In this document: in pieces, positions 40,865-48,569 of the stretch
Numbering within the stretch: position 1 is the stretch's first letter
How the letters are laid out: each line of letters opens with the position of its first letter
Assembly (NCBI RefSeq): GCF_001428255.1
Contig: NZ_LMRW01000006.1
Span: 40,439 to 104,438 of the forward strand
Length of the DNA: 64,000 nucleotides
Reading direction: 5' to 3'
Source of the DNA: Agromyces sp. Soil535
GTDB lineage: Bacteria > Actinomycetota > Actinomycetes > Actinomycetales > Microbacteriaceae
Notes under the pieces: generated by a model
The model's input: only the letters and a program-made list of their open reading frames with translations
Databases searched by the model: none
Told to the model about the DNA's origin: nothing
Made by a program: the position numbers and the translations under genes

Positions 40865-42067
40865 CTATCGCCTGCCGCCGACACCGGCCTCCCACGCGAT
40901 CTCGTGGTTGTAGAGCCAGTCGTTGCGGGTGTCGTCTCTCGCCTTCCTGAGGAACATCGGCAGCATCGCATCGCGGATCGCGATGCCCAGACGCGACTTC
41001 GTCACCCGCTTCTGTTTGTTGATCGCCTGCGCGTAGCCGACGACGGCCTCGGCGCGCGGCTGCCGCAGACGCTGGTACTCGGCGAACGCGGCCGCGTGGT
41101 CATCCAAATCGCGCAGGCAGCGGGCGAGGGTGATCGCGTCCTCGAGGGCGAGGGATGCCCCCTGCCCCGCGCTCGGCGAGGTGGCGTGCACCGCGTCGCC
41201 GACCACGACGACGCGTCCGCGGCTCCACTGCGGCACGTGCGCCAGGTCGTCGATCGGGTAGCCGCCGATCTCCCCGGTGGCGTGCTCGAGGATCTGCGGC
41301 ACGGGATACGGGTCGTCGGCATGCAGCTCCCGGAGCGTCGCGAGCCACTCGTCGGCGCCCACGGCGCGCAACGCCGCGCGGTCGGCCGCCGGGTGCGTGA
41401 TGCTCGCGAACCAGTAGACCTCGCCGTCTTCCCGCACGAGGTAGCCGAAGAACGACCGGCGGCCGAAGACCATGTGCTGCGTCTCGGGGGTCGGCGCGAG
41501 GCCGGGCACGCGGGCGAATCCGCCGAGGCCGACGAGTCCCGAGTACGCCAGCGCCGGAGCACCGGGGTCGATGTGGCGGCGCGTCGGCGAGCCCACGCCG
41601 TCGGCGCCGACGAGCAGGTCGCCGGTGGCCGTGCGACCGTCGGCGAAGATCGCGCGCACCGCGGCATCCTTCTGCTCGACGCGGTCGAGCCGGGCACCGA
41701 ACATGATCGGGATGCCCGCCTCGTGCACGGCTTCGCGAAGCACTCGGTGCAGGATGCCGCGGCGCACCACGACGCTGCCGCGCTCGGGTTCGCGGGCGGG
41801 CCCGTTCGGCACCGTGCCGAGCCGCTTGCCGGTGCTCGACCACATGACCATGTGCGGCGCGCGGTGGCCCTCGGCGACGAGGCGCTCGCGCAGGCCGAGC
41901 TGGTCGAGCACGGCGAGCCCGTTCGTGGCGACATTGAGGAAGAGGCCCGCGTAGGCATCGGGCTCGGCGGCGGCCTCGAAGATCTCGACGTCCCAACCGG
42001 CGCGATGCAGGAACAGCGCGGTTGCCGGACCGGCGACGCCGCTTCCGATGATGAGTGCGCGAGGCAT
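40865..42067 (-). CDS. FAD-dependent aromatic-ring monooxygenase family protein (400 aa)
   Basis: Class A flavoprotein monooxygenase (PHBH/TetX-like). FAD-binding motifs are IIGSGVAGPATALFLHRAGW (GxGxxG), then LLVGADGVGSPTRR (DG motif) and GRVVVVGDAVHATSPSAGQG (GD motif; block VVGDAVHATSPSAGQGAS). NAD(P)H would come from the cytosol. No signal peptide. ATG at 42067 has an AGGAGCATCCC ribosome site. Divergent from a MarR regulator with an inverted repeat in the shared promoter region, so it is probably induced by an aromatic or drug-like compound. Family members hydroxylate phenolics or inactivate antibiotics such as tetracyclines and rifamycins; which applies here is not known. Confidence 0.9.
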   Translation of the reverse strand: MPRALIIGSGVAGPATALFLHRAGWDVEIFEAAAEPDAYAGLFLNVATNGLAVLDQLGLRERLVAEGHRAPHMVMWSSTGKRLGTVPNGPAREPERGSVVVRRGILHRVLREAVHEAGIPIMFGARLDRVEQKDAAVRAIFADGRTATGDLLVGADGVGSPTRRHIDPGAPALAYSGLVGLGGFARVPGLAPTPETQHMVFGRRSFFGYLVREDGEVYWFASITHPAADRAALRAVGADEWLATLRELHADDPYPVPQILEHATGEIGGYPIDDLAHVPQWSRGRVVVVGDAVHATSPSAGQGASLALEDAITLARCLRDLDDHAAAFAEYQRLRQPRAEAVVGYAQAINKQKRVTKSRLGIAIRDAMLPMFLRKARDDTRNDWLYNHEIAWEAGVGGRR

Positions 42068-42092
42068 GGGATGCTCCTTCTGTAGACTGAAG

Positions 42093-42107
42093 AACGAGAC
42101 TCTCGTT
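42093..42107. promoter_or_regulatory. MarR operator AACGAG-ACT-CTCGTT
   Basis: Perfect 6-3-6 inverted repeat, 26 bp before the monooxygenase start and 34 bp before marR, in the divergent intergenic region. Position and size fit autorepression by the MarR protein. Confidence 0.65.
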
Positions 42108-42140
42108 TTCAGAGTTTCTCGATAGTAGAGAGAATACGTG

Positions 42141-42617
42141 ATGATGGCCGAGACGTCAACGCGTGAGCGCGAGATGGAGCGCGCGGCCGAGGTGATGCGC
42201 GAGTTCATGGCGCGCGCCGTGCTCTTCCAGGACGCCGTCGCGAAGTGGGGCGGCCTGAACGGCACCGACCTGCAGTGCGCGAGCCTCCTCATGAGCGAGG
42301 GACCGGCGACTCCGGGCGAGCTCGCCGAGCGCACTGGACTCACGGCGGGCGGCGCCATCACGACCGCGATCGACCGACTCGAGCGGGCCGGGTTCGTGAC
42401 GCGCGATCGGGACCCGAACGATCGCCGTCGCGTCATCGTCACCGCGGTGCCCGAGGCGATCATCGGCCGGTTCGGCGAGGTCTACGGCCGGGTGGGCGCC
42501 CGATGGAACGCCTACCTCGACACCCTCAGCGACGAGCAGCTCGCGTTCGCCAACGAGCTGTTCGCCCACGCGGCCGAGATCAACCGCGAGGAGATCGAGC
42601 TGCTGCGCGCGAAGTGA
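42141..42617 (+). CDS. MarR-family transcriptional regulator (158 aa)
   Basis: Dimeric winged-helix repressor. The DNA-binding part is GPATPGELAERTGLTAGGAITTAID (blocks PGELAERTGLTAGGAI and TAIDRLERAGFVTRDRDPNDRRRVIV, the latter with the conserved D-x-R wing). Dimerisation helices flank it (residues about 1-40 and 125-158). Start codons cluster (GTG ATG ATG at 42138-42146); I use the first ATG. Divergent from the FAD monooxygenase, with a perfect dyad between them, so it most likely controls that gene and itself in response to a phenolic or drug ligand. Confidence 0.92.
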   Translation: MMAETSTREREMERAAEVMREFMARAVLFQDAVAKWGGLNGTDLQCASLLMSEGPATPGELAERTGLTAGGAITTAIDRLERAGFVTRDRDPNDRRRVIVTAVPEAIIGRFGEVYGRVGARWNAYLDTLSDEQLAFANELFAHAAEINREEIELLRAK

Positions 42618-42755
42618 GGCCTCGGATGTCCCGAGCGGATGCCGCGGGACGGGTACGCACGCCTCTCTCGTTGCAAGGTTCCCGCCCGGGGTGGAGACTC
42701 GCAGACGAGGTAGCGCGTGTTCTCTCACGCACCATTAGGATCGTGCCGGACACCA

Positions 42756-43277
42756 ATGGAGACCCTCACCCTCGTTCTCGCCATCGTCGGAGCCGTATCG
42801 GGCGTCACCGGTGCGGTGATCAGCGTCCTGACATACCGCAAGAGTCGGCCGCGAATCGTGGTGAAGTCGACCATGGTTCTCACCACCGGACCGGAACGCT
42901 CTTATTTCGAGATCGACGTGAGGAATGACGGTGAGTACGGGATCGAAATACTCGCACTCGGATTCGCGGTGTGCCGGAGACCGAATGGGAGGCTCGATCG
43001 GTGGCTCGATCGACGCGGCCTCATCCGTCGAGTCAGAGCGAGGCGTCGCATCAATCGATCTGGAGTTTGGTACGACGAACTCGGAATCGAAGTTCTCGAC
43101 GACGGCTCGGAGGCGAACAACCAGTTCTTCATGGAGCCCGGCCGACACCGTACATTGCGCGTGGAGAGCGGGGCGGCGGCGGCTCGCGAACCCGAGCGAG
43201 GTGAATCATGGGCCTACGCCGAAGACACGCGAGACCGAAAGTTCCTAGCCGGTCGACCCGAGTACATCCGCAAGTGA
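42756..43277 (+). CDS. Hypothetical single-span membrane protein (173 aa)
   Basis: One N-terminal membrane helix (LTLVLAIVGAVSGVTGAVISVL, about residues 3-24; written here as block VLAIVGAVSGVTGAVISVL) followed by a basic stop-transfer (TYRKSRPR) and a beta-rich cytoplasmic or extracellular domain with no motif I know. Proteins of this N-in helix plus Ig-like immunity-style domain occur as orphan genes in actinobacteria. ATG at 42756 is preferred over an in-frame ATG 13 codons upstream because a -10-like TAGGAT lies between them. Codon third positions are less GC-biased than in neighbours, hinting at recent acquisition. Function unknown. Confidence 0.65.
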   Translation: METLTLVLAIVGAVSGVTGAVISVLTYRKSRPRIVVKSTMVLTTGPERSYFEIDVRNDGEYGIEILALGFAVCRRPNGRLDRWLDRRGLIRRVRARRRINRSGVWYDELGIEVLDDGSEANNQFFMEPGRHRTLRVESGAAAAREPERGESWAYAEDTRDRKFLAGRPEYIRK

Positions 43278-43482
43278 GCCGTCTCGCGGGAGCCCCCTGC
43301 GAACGGCCAGGCGCTCGCCGACTGAGACGAGCGGATGCCCGAGCCGATGCCGCGGGCGGCGTCATCCCCGCGGATGATTCCCGGCGCGAACCCAGTCGGG
43401 CGCGGCATCCGCTGGGTAGACTGCAACGACACCACGCCGCCTGCTGACCCGGTATCCGCCGTGTCCGACTGGAGCCCCATTC

Positions 43483-44241
43483 ATGATCCACACCGCACTC
43501 ATCCCCTTCCTCGACCCCGAGGGGATCATCGCCGCGGCCGGCCCCTGGGCACTGCTGGTGGTGTGCTTCATGGTGTTCGCCGAGACCGGCCTGCTCGTGG
43601 GCTTCCTGCTGCCGGGTGACACGCTCCTCGTCATCTCGGGCCTGCTGTCGCACGCGACGCCGGCGGCGCCGAACGGCGTGTTCGGCGTGTCGGTGTGGAT
43701 CGTGGCGCTGCTCATCGGCATCTCCGCATTCATCGGCGGCGAGGTCGGTTACGAGATCGGCCATCGCGGTGGACCGAAGGTGTTCGAGCGCCGGGAAAGC
43801 GGGCTCTTCAGCGTCAAGAACGTGGAACGCACGAACGCCTTCTTCGAGCGGTTCGGCGGGCTCACGATCATCCTCGCCCGGTTCGTGCCGATCGTTCGCA
43901 CGTTCGCGCCGGTTGCCGCCGGCGTCGGGCACATGCACCGCGCCCGGTACTCGCTGTACAACTTCATCGGCGCGGTCCTGTGGGGCTTCGGCCTCACCAT
44001 GTTCGGCTACCTCATCGGGTTCATCCCGCCGGTCGCGTACCTCGTGCGCGAGTACATCGACGTCATCCTGCTCATCGCGGTCGGCGGCACGGCGCTCATC
44101 ACTGCCTGGCACTACTTCAGCGAGCGACGCAAGGCGAAGAAGGCCGCGGCGGCCGGCGAGGACGTGGTCACCGACCACACCGAGGCCGAGCATCTCGTGC
44201 TCGACCCCGAGGTGTTCGAGCGCGGCCCCGAGGAGCGCTAG
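43483..44241 (+). CDS. DedA-family membrane protein (252 aa)
   Basis: DedA/VTT-domain protein, a group linked to lipid-carrier (undecaprenyl phosphate or phospholipid) flipping and proton-dependent membrane homeostasis. Family blocks are FAETGLLVGFLLPGDTLLV (E-x-x-x-x-x-P-G), GGEVGYEIGHRGG, and FGGLTIILARFVPIVRTFAPVAAG (block ILARFVPIVRTFAPVAAG with conserved F/R-x-x-R). Five or so membrane segments. The C-terminal 40 residues are charged and cytoplasmic. A -10 box TAGACT lies at about 43419, giving a leader of about 55 nt. It stands alone between unrelated genes. Confidence 0.92.
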   Translation: MIHTALIPFLDPEGIIAAAGPWALLVVCFMVFAETGLLVGFLLPGDTLLVISGLLSHATPAAPNGVFGVSVWIVALLIGISAFIGGEVGYEIGHRGGPKVFERRESGLFSVKNVERTNAFFERFGGLTIILARFVPIVRTFAPVAAGVGHMHRARYSLYNFIGAVLWGFGLTMFGYLIGFIPPVAYLVREYIDVILLIAVGGTALITAWHYFSERRKAKKAAAAGEDVVTDHTEAEHLVLDPEVFERGPEER

Positions 44242-44265
44242 GGCGATCGGTCGGTCGGGTCGGGC

Positions 44266-44271
44266 TACCGT
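44266..44271 (+). promoter_or_regulatory. -10 box TACCGT ahead of the hydrolase fragment
   Basis: Ends 6 nt before the ATG at 44278; no ribosome site. It suggests the fragment is still transcribed. Confidence 0.4.
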
Positions 44272-44277
44272 CGAGGG

Positions 44278-44559
44278 ATGGAAGATCTCGACTGCCCGCG
44301 CAACGCGAAGCGGCCGACGATCACCGTGCCGGTCGCCGTCACGCAGAGCTGCGAGCCGCCGCTCGACCTGTTCCCGCGTTCCATCGCCGAGCGCGCCGCG
44401 AGCGACATCTGCCAGTACTCGGCGCCCGGTCGCGGCGGTCACTTCCTCCCGTTCGAGGAGCCCCGGCTCATCGCCCACGAGCTCGGCGCCTTCATGCGTT
44501 CGATCGGCTGGAGCGGTCCGCCCCGGAGCGGTCGCGACGGGCTACACTCGGCGGCATGA
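44278..44559 (+). pseudogene. C-terminal fragment of an epoxide-hydrolase-like alpha/beta hydrolase
   Basis: The 93-codon frame contains only the end of the fold: VPVAVTQSCEPPLDLFPRSIAERA and APGRGGHFLPFEEPRLIAHELGAFMR, with the catalytic His in RGGHF. The nucleophile Asp and the rest of the core are missing. The fragment starts with an apparently neat ATG after a -10 box and its stop codon overlaps the AraC start codon (ATGA), so it may still be translated and used only to couple translation. A complete epoxide hydrolase gene follows the AraC gene, so this could be the leftover of a tandem copy. The C-terminus after AFMRSIGW is unrelated. Confidence 0.65.
44543..44548 (+). promoter_or_regulatory. 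-10 box TACACT of the AraC gene
   Basis: Ends 7 nt before the ATG at 44556 and lies inside the hydrolase fragment; fits an independent leaderless transcript for the regulator. Confidence 0.5.
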
Positions 44560-45233
44560 GCTTCCTCTACGAGGAGAAAGCTTCATCCTCATCTCTTGTC
44601 GACGTGATCTGGCACACGGTCGACACGAGCGATGGCACCTACCTCGCGGCCGCCGACGCGTGCTGGGACATCATCTTCACTCGCACGGGCACCGGGTCGC
44701 GCGTGCTGCTCAGCGGTCCGTCGTCGCGGCCGACGCCCGTGCCCTACAACGTGGGCAACCGCAACGTCGGCGTGCGCTTCACGCAGGGCACGTACTTCAC
44801 GCACGTCGAGCCGCGCTCGATGTGCGACCGCACCATCCGCCTGCCGATGCCCGACCACGAGCACTTCGAGCTCGCCGCGCGCACCTGGCCCATGCCCGAC
44901 TACGCCAGCATCGACGACCTGCTCGCGGAATTCCACGCACACGGGCTCCTCGCCCACGACGCGGTCATCGAGGCTGCACTGCACGGTGGCGACCCTCCGG
45001 TGTCGCCGCGCACGGTGGAGCGCCACTTCACCCGGATCACGGGGCGCAGCCAGAAGCAGGTTCGGCAGATCGCCCGCGCCCGCGACGCTGTCGCTCGCCT
45101 GCGCACCGGCGAGGCGATCGCGGATGTCGCGTACGAGCTCGGCTACGCCGACCAGTCGCACCTCACGCGAGACGTGAAGCGACTCACCGGGTACACGCCG
45201 GCCGAGTCCCAGCGGCGCGACGAGCCGGTCTGA
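44556..45233 (+). CDS. AraC-family transcriptional regulator (225 aa)
   Basis: Short AraC-type protein. The N-terminal 120 residues form a small effector domain (YLAAADACWDIIFTRTGTGS). The C-terminal DNA-binding domain has VSPRTVERHFTRITGRSQKQVRQIARARDAVA and the second helix pair IADVAYELGYADQSHLTRDVKRLTGYTPAES (blocks SPRTVERHFTRITG and VAYELGYADQSHLTRDVKRL). It is followed by an epoxide hydrolase gene in the same direction about 125 bp on, which is the likely regulated gene. Its start overlaps the stop of a hydrolase fragment. Confidence 0.9.
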   Translation: MSFLYEEKASSSSLVDVIWHTVDTSDGTYLAAADACWDIIFTRTGTGSRVLLSGPSSRPTPVPYNVGNRNVGVRFTQGTYFTHVEPRSMCDRTIRLPMPDHEHFELAARTWPMPDYASIDDLLAEFHAHGLLAHDAVIEAALHGGDPPVSPRTVERHFTRITGRSQKQVRQIARARDAVARLRTGEAIADVAYELGYADQSHLTRDVKRLTGYTPAESQRRDEPV

Positions 45234-45358
45234 CGCCCGCGCGGCGGCGCCGCGATGCTGACGCGGGCCACGTACCGGCGGGTGTCGTTCCGGTTCAAGA
45301 CGCCGCCCGCGGCATCCGCTTCACTCGTCGCGTCGTCACCACGAGAGAAGGTACCGCC

Positions 45359-46510
45359 ATGGATGTACGGCCCAACACGATCGCGATCTCCGACGCCGAG
45401 CTCGCCGACCTGCAGTCGCGCCTCGAACGCACGCGATGGCCCGCAGCCCTCACCGACGGGTGGGAGCGCGGCACGCCCGTGCCCTACGCCCAGCGCCTCG
45501 CCGAATACTGGCGCACCCGCTACGACTGGCGCGCCGCAGAGGCGAAGTTGAACCGCCTGCCGCAGTTCCTCGCCGACGTCGACGGGCAGCCGATCCACGG
45601 GCTGCACGTCCGCTCGACGGATGACTCGGCGGTGCCGCTGCTGCTCGTGCACGGCTATCCGTCGTCGTTCGTGGAGTTCGCGGGCATCGCGGCGAGGCTC
45701 GCCGATCCCGAGCGCGCCGGCGACGCGGATGCCGCCGCCCCGTCGTTCCACGTCGTGGTCCCCTCGATTCCGGGCTTCGGGTTCTCGACCCCCCTCACGA
45801 GCCACGGCTGGGACATCGCGCGGACCGCCCGAGCGTTCGACGAGCTCATGCAGGCGCTCGGCTACGACCGCTACGCGGTGTTCGGCGAGGACGTGGGTGC
45901 GGGCATCAGCGAGCAGCTCTGCCTCGACGCCGGCGACCACGTGCTCGGCTCCATCGTCGCGACCGATCCGGGCGCGATCGCCACCCAGTACACGCCGCCC
46001 ACCGATCACCTCACCGACGACGAGCGCGAACGCCACGAGCGGCTGAAGGACGGCCGCACCGAGGACTTCGGCTACCTGGCGCTGCAGACCACGCGGCCGC
46101 TCAGCGTCGCATACGGGCTGACGGACTCGCCGATCGCGCAGGCGACCTGGATCGTGGAGAAGTTCCAGGAGTGGACCGACCCCTCCCGCGACCTGCCGGA
46201 GGATGCCGTCGACTTCGATGACCTGCTCACGCTGGTCACCGTGTCATGGTTCGGCCGGGCCGGCGACGGTGCGGCCAACATGCTCTACGAGGCCGCGCAC
46301 GCACAGGTGGCGTGGGGACGCAGCCACGACCGACCGCAGGGCATGGTCGCGTTCGGCGAAGAGCCGCTCATGCGTCGCATCCTGGACCCCGACGGGCACC
46401 TCGCCTTCTGGAACGAGCACCCGAGGGGCGGGCACTTCCCGGCGATGGAGGCGCCGGACGACCTCGTCGGCGACATCCGCGCGTACTTCGCGCGACTGCT
46501 CGCCGTCTAG
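45359..46510 (+). CDS. Epoxide hydrolase (EHN-type alpha/beta hydrolase) (383 aa)
   Basis: Soluble epoxide hydrolase of the juvenile-hormone/microsomal-like branch. The N-terminal EHN domain (residues about 5-110) includes ISDAELADLQSRLERTRWP and NRLPQFLADVDGQPIHGLHV. The core shows LLLVHGYPSSFVEF (oxyanion HGxP), SIPGFGFSTPL, nucleophile Asp in YAVFGEDVGAGIS (usual form GGDWG), and catalytic His in RGGHFPAME. Glu/Asp relay is in the cap-core junction. ATG is preceded by GAGAAGGTACCGCC, a good ribosome site. The enzyme opens epoxides to diols; the natural substrate is unknown. Downstream hairpin shared with the CDF gene. Confidence 0.92.
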   Translation: MDVRPNTIAISDAELADLQSRLERTRWPAALTDGWERGTPVPYAQRLAEYWRTRYDWRAAEAKLNRLPQFLADVDGQPIHGLHVRSTDDSAVPLLLVHGYPSSFVEFAGIAARLADPERAGDADAAAPSFHVVVPSIPGFGFSTPLTSHGWDIARTARAFDELMQALGYDRYAVFGEDVGAGISEQLCLDAGDHVLGSIVATDPGAIATQYTPPTDHLTDDERERHERLKDGRTEDFGYLALQTTRPLSVAYGLTDSPIAQATWIVEKFQEWTDPSRDLPEDAVDFDDLLTLVTVSWFGRAGDGAANMLYEAAHAQVAWGRSHDRPQGMVAFGEEPLMRRILDPDGHLAFWNEHPRGGHFPAMEAPDDLVGDIRAYFARLLAV

Positions 46511-46536
46511 CGGGGGGCGCGACCGCGTCGAGACCA

Positions 46537-46573
46537 GCGGCTGCGGCATCCGACTCACGGATGCTGCGGCTGC
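46537..46573. terminator. Bidirectional terminator hairpin between epoxide hydrolase and CDF genes
   Basis: Two 16-nt arms pair fully if three G-T wobbles are allowed (GCGGCTGCGGCATCCG with CGGATGCTGCGGCTGC), loop ACTCA. The CDF stop codon lies in the loop, so the right arm encodes the last residues of that protein. Confidence 0.65.
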
Positions 46574-47481
46574 TCCTGCTCGGCGCGGCCTGCGGGCTCC
46601 AGCTGGAACGTGGAGTGCTCGACGTCGAAGTGTGCGGCGAGGCATCCGCCGAGCTCGTCGAGGAGCTCGCCCGTGCGACCCGACGCGAATACCTCGGGCT
46701 CGACCTCGACGTGGGCGCTGAACACCGGCGAGCCCGACGTGATCTGCCACACGTGCACGTCATGCACCGCCACGACTCCCTGGGTTTCGAGCAGGTGATC
46801 GCGGATCTCGGCGACGTCGGTGTCGGCCGGGGCAGACTCGAAGAGCACCCGCATGACGTCGCGCAACAGCGACAGCGCCCGCGGCACGATGAGCCCGGCG
46901 ATCACGATCGAGGCGATCGGGTCGGCCGCGTCGAAGCCCGTGAACACGATCACGAGGGCCGCCGCGATGACGAGCACCGAGCCGATGAGATCACCCAGCA
47001 CCTCGAGGTACGCGCCGCGAACGTTGATCGAGTCCTTCGCCCCGCCCCGCAGCACGAGCAAGGCGGCGACGTTCGCGGCGAGGCCAAGCACGGCGACGAC
47101 GAGCATGGGCACGCCCTGCACCTCGTGTGCCTCGCCCTCTGCGCCGGTGACGAGCCGCCCGATCGCCGAGACCGCCACCGACACGGCGACGACGATGAGG
47201 ATCACGCCGTTCACGAGCGCGCCGAGCACCTCGGCGCGGCGGTAGCCGTAGGTCTGCCGGTCGGTCGCCGGGCGGGCGGCGACCATCGCGGCGACGAGCG
47301 CCACGACGAGGCCGATGAGGTCGCTCGCCATGTGGCCGGCGTCGGCGAGCAGCGCGAGCGACCCGCTCAGAATGCCGCCGATCACCTGCACCACGAGGAA
47401 CGCGCCGATGATCGCGATCGCCACCCAGAGCCGGGTGCGATTCGCGGTCGCCACGTGGGCGTGGTCGTGATCGTGTGCCAT
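46555..47481 (-). CDS. Cation diffusion facilitator (CzcD/ZitB-type) metal exporter (308 aa)
   Basis: Proton-coupled exporter of zinc or related divalent ions. The N-terminus is His-rich (MAHDHDHAHV). Six membrane helices follow; metal-binding residues are in helix 2 (LLADAGHMASDLIGL, HxxxD) and helix 5 (LRGGAKDSINVRGAYLEVLGDL, block NVRGAYLEVLGDLIGS). The cytoplasmic C-terminal domain (about 215-300) contains VHDVHVWQITSG, typical of zinc CDFs. The His tail and the helix residues favour Zn/Cd/Co. Single gene; no metalloregulator adjoins. Confidence 0.93.
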   Translation of the reverse strand: MAHDHDHAHVATANRTRLWVAIAIIGAFLVVQVIGGILSGSLALLADAGHMASDLIGLVVALVAAMVAARPATDRQTYGYRRAEVLGALVNGVILIVVAVSVAVSAIGRLVTGAEGEAHEVQGVPMLVVAVLGLAANVAALLVLRGGAKDSINVRGAYLEVLGDLIGSVLVIAAALVIVFTGFDAADPIASIVIAGLIVPRALSLLRDVMRVLFESAPADTDVAEIRDHLLETQGVVAVHDVHVWQITSGSPVFSAHVEVEPEVFASGRTGELLDELGGCLAAHFDVEHSTFQLEPAGRAEQEQPQHP

Positions 47482-47541
47482 GTCCCTTCCAGCGTAGGCG
47501 CGGATGCCGCGACGCGGCCGTGATGGGAATGAGTCGCGTTC

Positions 47542-48477
47542 TCAGCCGAGGCCGGTGCGGAAGCCCTCGCGCCAGCTCGGGTACCTCAGCTCCCAGCCGA
47601 GCTCGCGCTTCGCCTTCGCGTTCGACGACCCGCGCACCTTGGTCATGAGCGACACGCCGTGCTCGCCGATGAGCGGGCGCGCCATCCATGCGGGAATCCG
47701 CATCGGCCGTTTTGCACCGATCGCACGCGCGAGCTCGGGCAGCCACTCCGACACTGGCGCCGGTTCGTCATCGACGATGTTGTACACGCCCGGCGCGCCG
47801 CGCGTCACGGCCGTCGCGGCGGCGGATGCCGCGTCGTCGATGTGACAGAACGACCACACGCCGGTGCCGCCGCCGACGACCGGGAGCTTCCGCGACATGA
47901 CCATCTCGACGACTTCGCCGCCACGCCCGATGGCGTTGCCCGGGCCGTAGAACCCGCCGTACCGCAACACCAGCCCACCGGCATCCGTCGTCCGCTGCTC
48001 GACATGGCGAATCGCGGCGAGCGACTCGCGCGACGCCTTTGTCGGGTTCGGGTCGAGCCGGTCCTCCTCGGTCTTCACCGGCCCGCCCGTGCGCTCGTAC
48101 GGCCAGCCCGAGTAGCTCTGCGCAATGAAGCGCGCGACACCCGCCTCGGCAGCGGCCGCGAGCAGGTGGTCGGTGCCGCGCGTGCGCAGTGCGTTCGTTG
48201 CGGCGAAGCTCTCGTCGAAGTGCTTCATGTCGCCGACCTGCCCGCTCAGAGCGGTGAGCTGGTGCACGATCACATCGGGGCGCGCGTCGAGCACCGCACG
48301 CCGCACGGATGCCGCGTCGAGGCCGTCCACGACGACGCCCCTCGCACCCGCCCGCTCGAGCTCCCCGAAGCGCGCCTCGCTCCGTGACGTGCCGACCACT
48401 TCATGCCCGGCCGCGACGAGCAGGGGCACAAGCCTCGTTCCCACGGCGCCCGTAGCGCCGGCGATGAATACGCGCAT
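47542..48477 (-). CDS. NAD-dependent epimerase/dehydratase family protein (311 aa)
   Basis: Extended short-chain dehydrogenase fold. The cofactor motif is VFIAGATGAVGTRLVPLL at residues 3-20. The active site lacks a clear YxxxK: the region reads QSYSGWPYERTGGP. The C-terminal part contains VWSFCHIDDAASAAATAV and GVYNIVDDEPAPVSEW, common in actinobacterial epimerase-like proteins. Upstream on its strand stands TGTCACA-N16-CGTC, the promoter pattern of ECF41 sigma factors, and the divergent neighbour is exactly such a sigma gene. It is therefore the likely regulon member. GGAGAAAGGGA ribosome site before the ATG. Confidence 0.9.
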   Translation of the reverse strand: MRVFIAGATGAVGTRLVPLLVAAGHEVVGTSRSEARFGELERAGARGVVVDGLDAASVRRAVLDARPDVIVHQLTALSGQVGDMKHFDESFAATNALRTRGTDHLLAAAAEAGVARFIAQSYSGWPYERTGGPVKTEEDRLDPNPTKASRESLAAIRHVEQRTTDAGGLVLRYGGFYGPGNAIGRGGEVVEMVMSRKLPVVGGGTGVWSFCHIDDAASAAATAVTRGAPGVYNIVDDEPAPVSEWLPELARAIGAKRPMRIPAWMARPLIGEHGVSLMTKVRGSSNAKAKRELGWELRYPSWREGFRTGLG

Positions 48478-48507
48478 GATGTCCCTTTCTCCAGTCTCAC
48501 CCCCTCC

Positions 48508-48534
48508 GACGGATGAGGCTCGAGTTCTGTGACA
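48508..48534 (-). promoter_or_regulatory. ECF41 (SigJ)-type promoter of the epimerase gene
   Basis: On the minus strand: TGTCACA (48534-48528), 16 nt, CGTC (48511-48508). This is the recognised ECF41 target pattern. The -10 end is 30 nt before the epimerase ATG. Confidence 0.8.
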
Positions 48535-48569
48535 CCCCCGCGGGAATCGCGCTGTGCCATGCTCGGATC

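Noticed and set aside
43616..46510. Long plus-strand frame fusing DedA-region sequence to the epoxide hydrolase
   Set aside because: Upstream of 45359 it reads DedA and AraC genes out of frame; the hydrolase starts at its own ribosome site.
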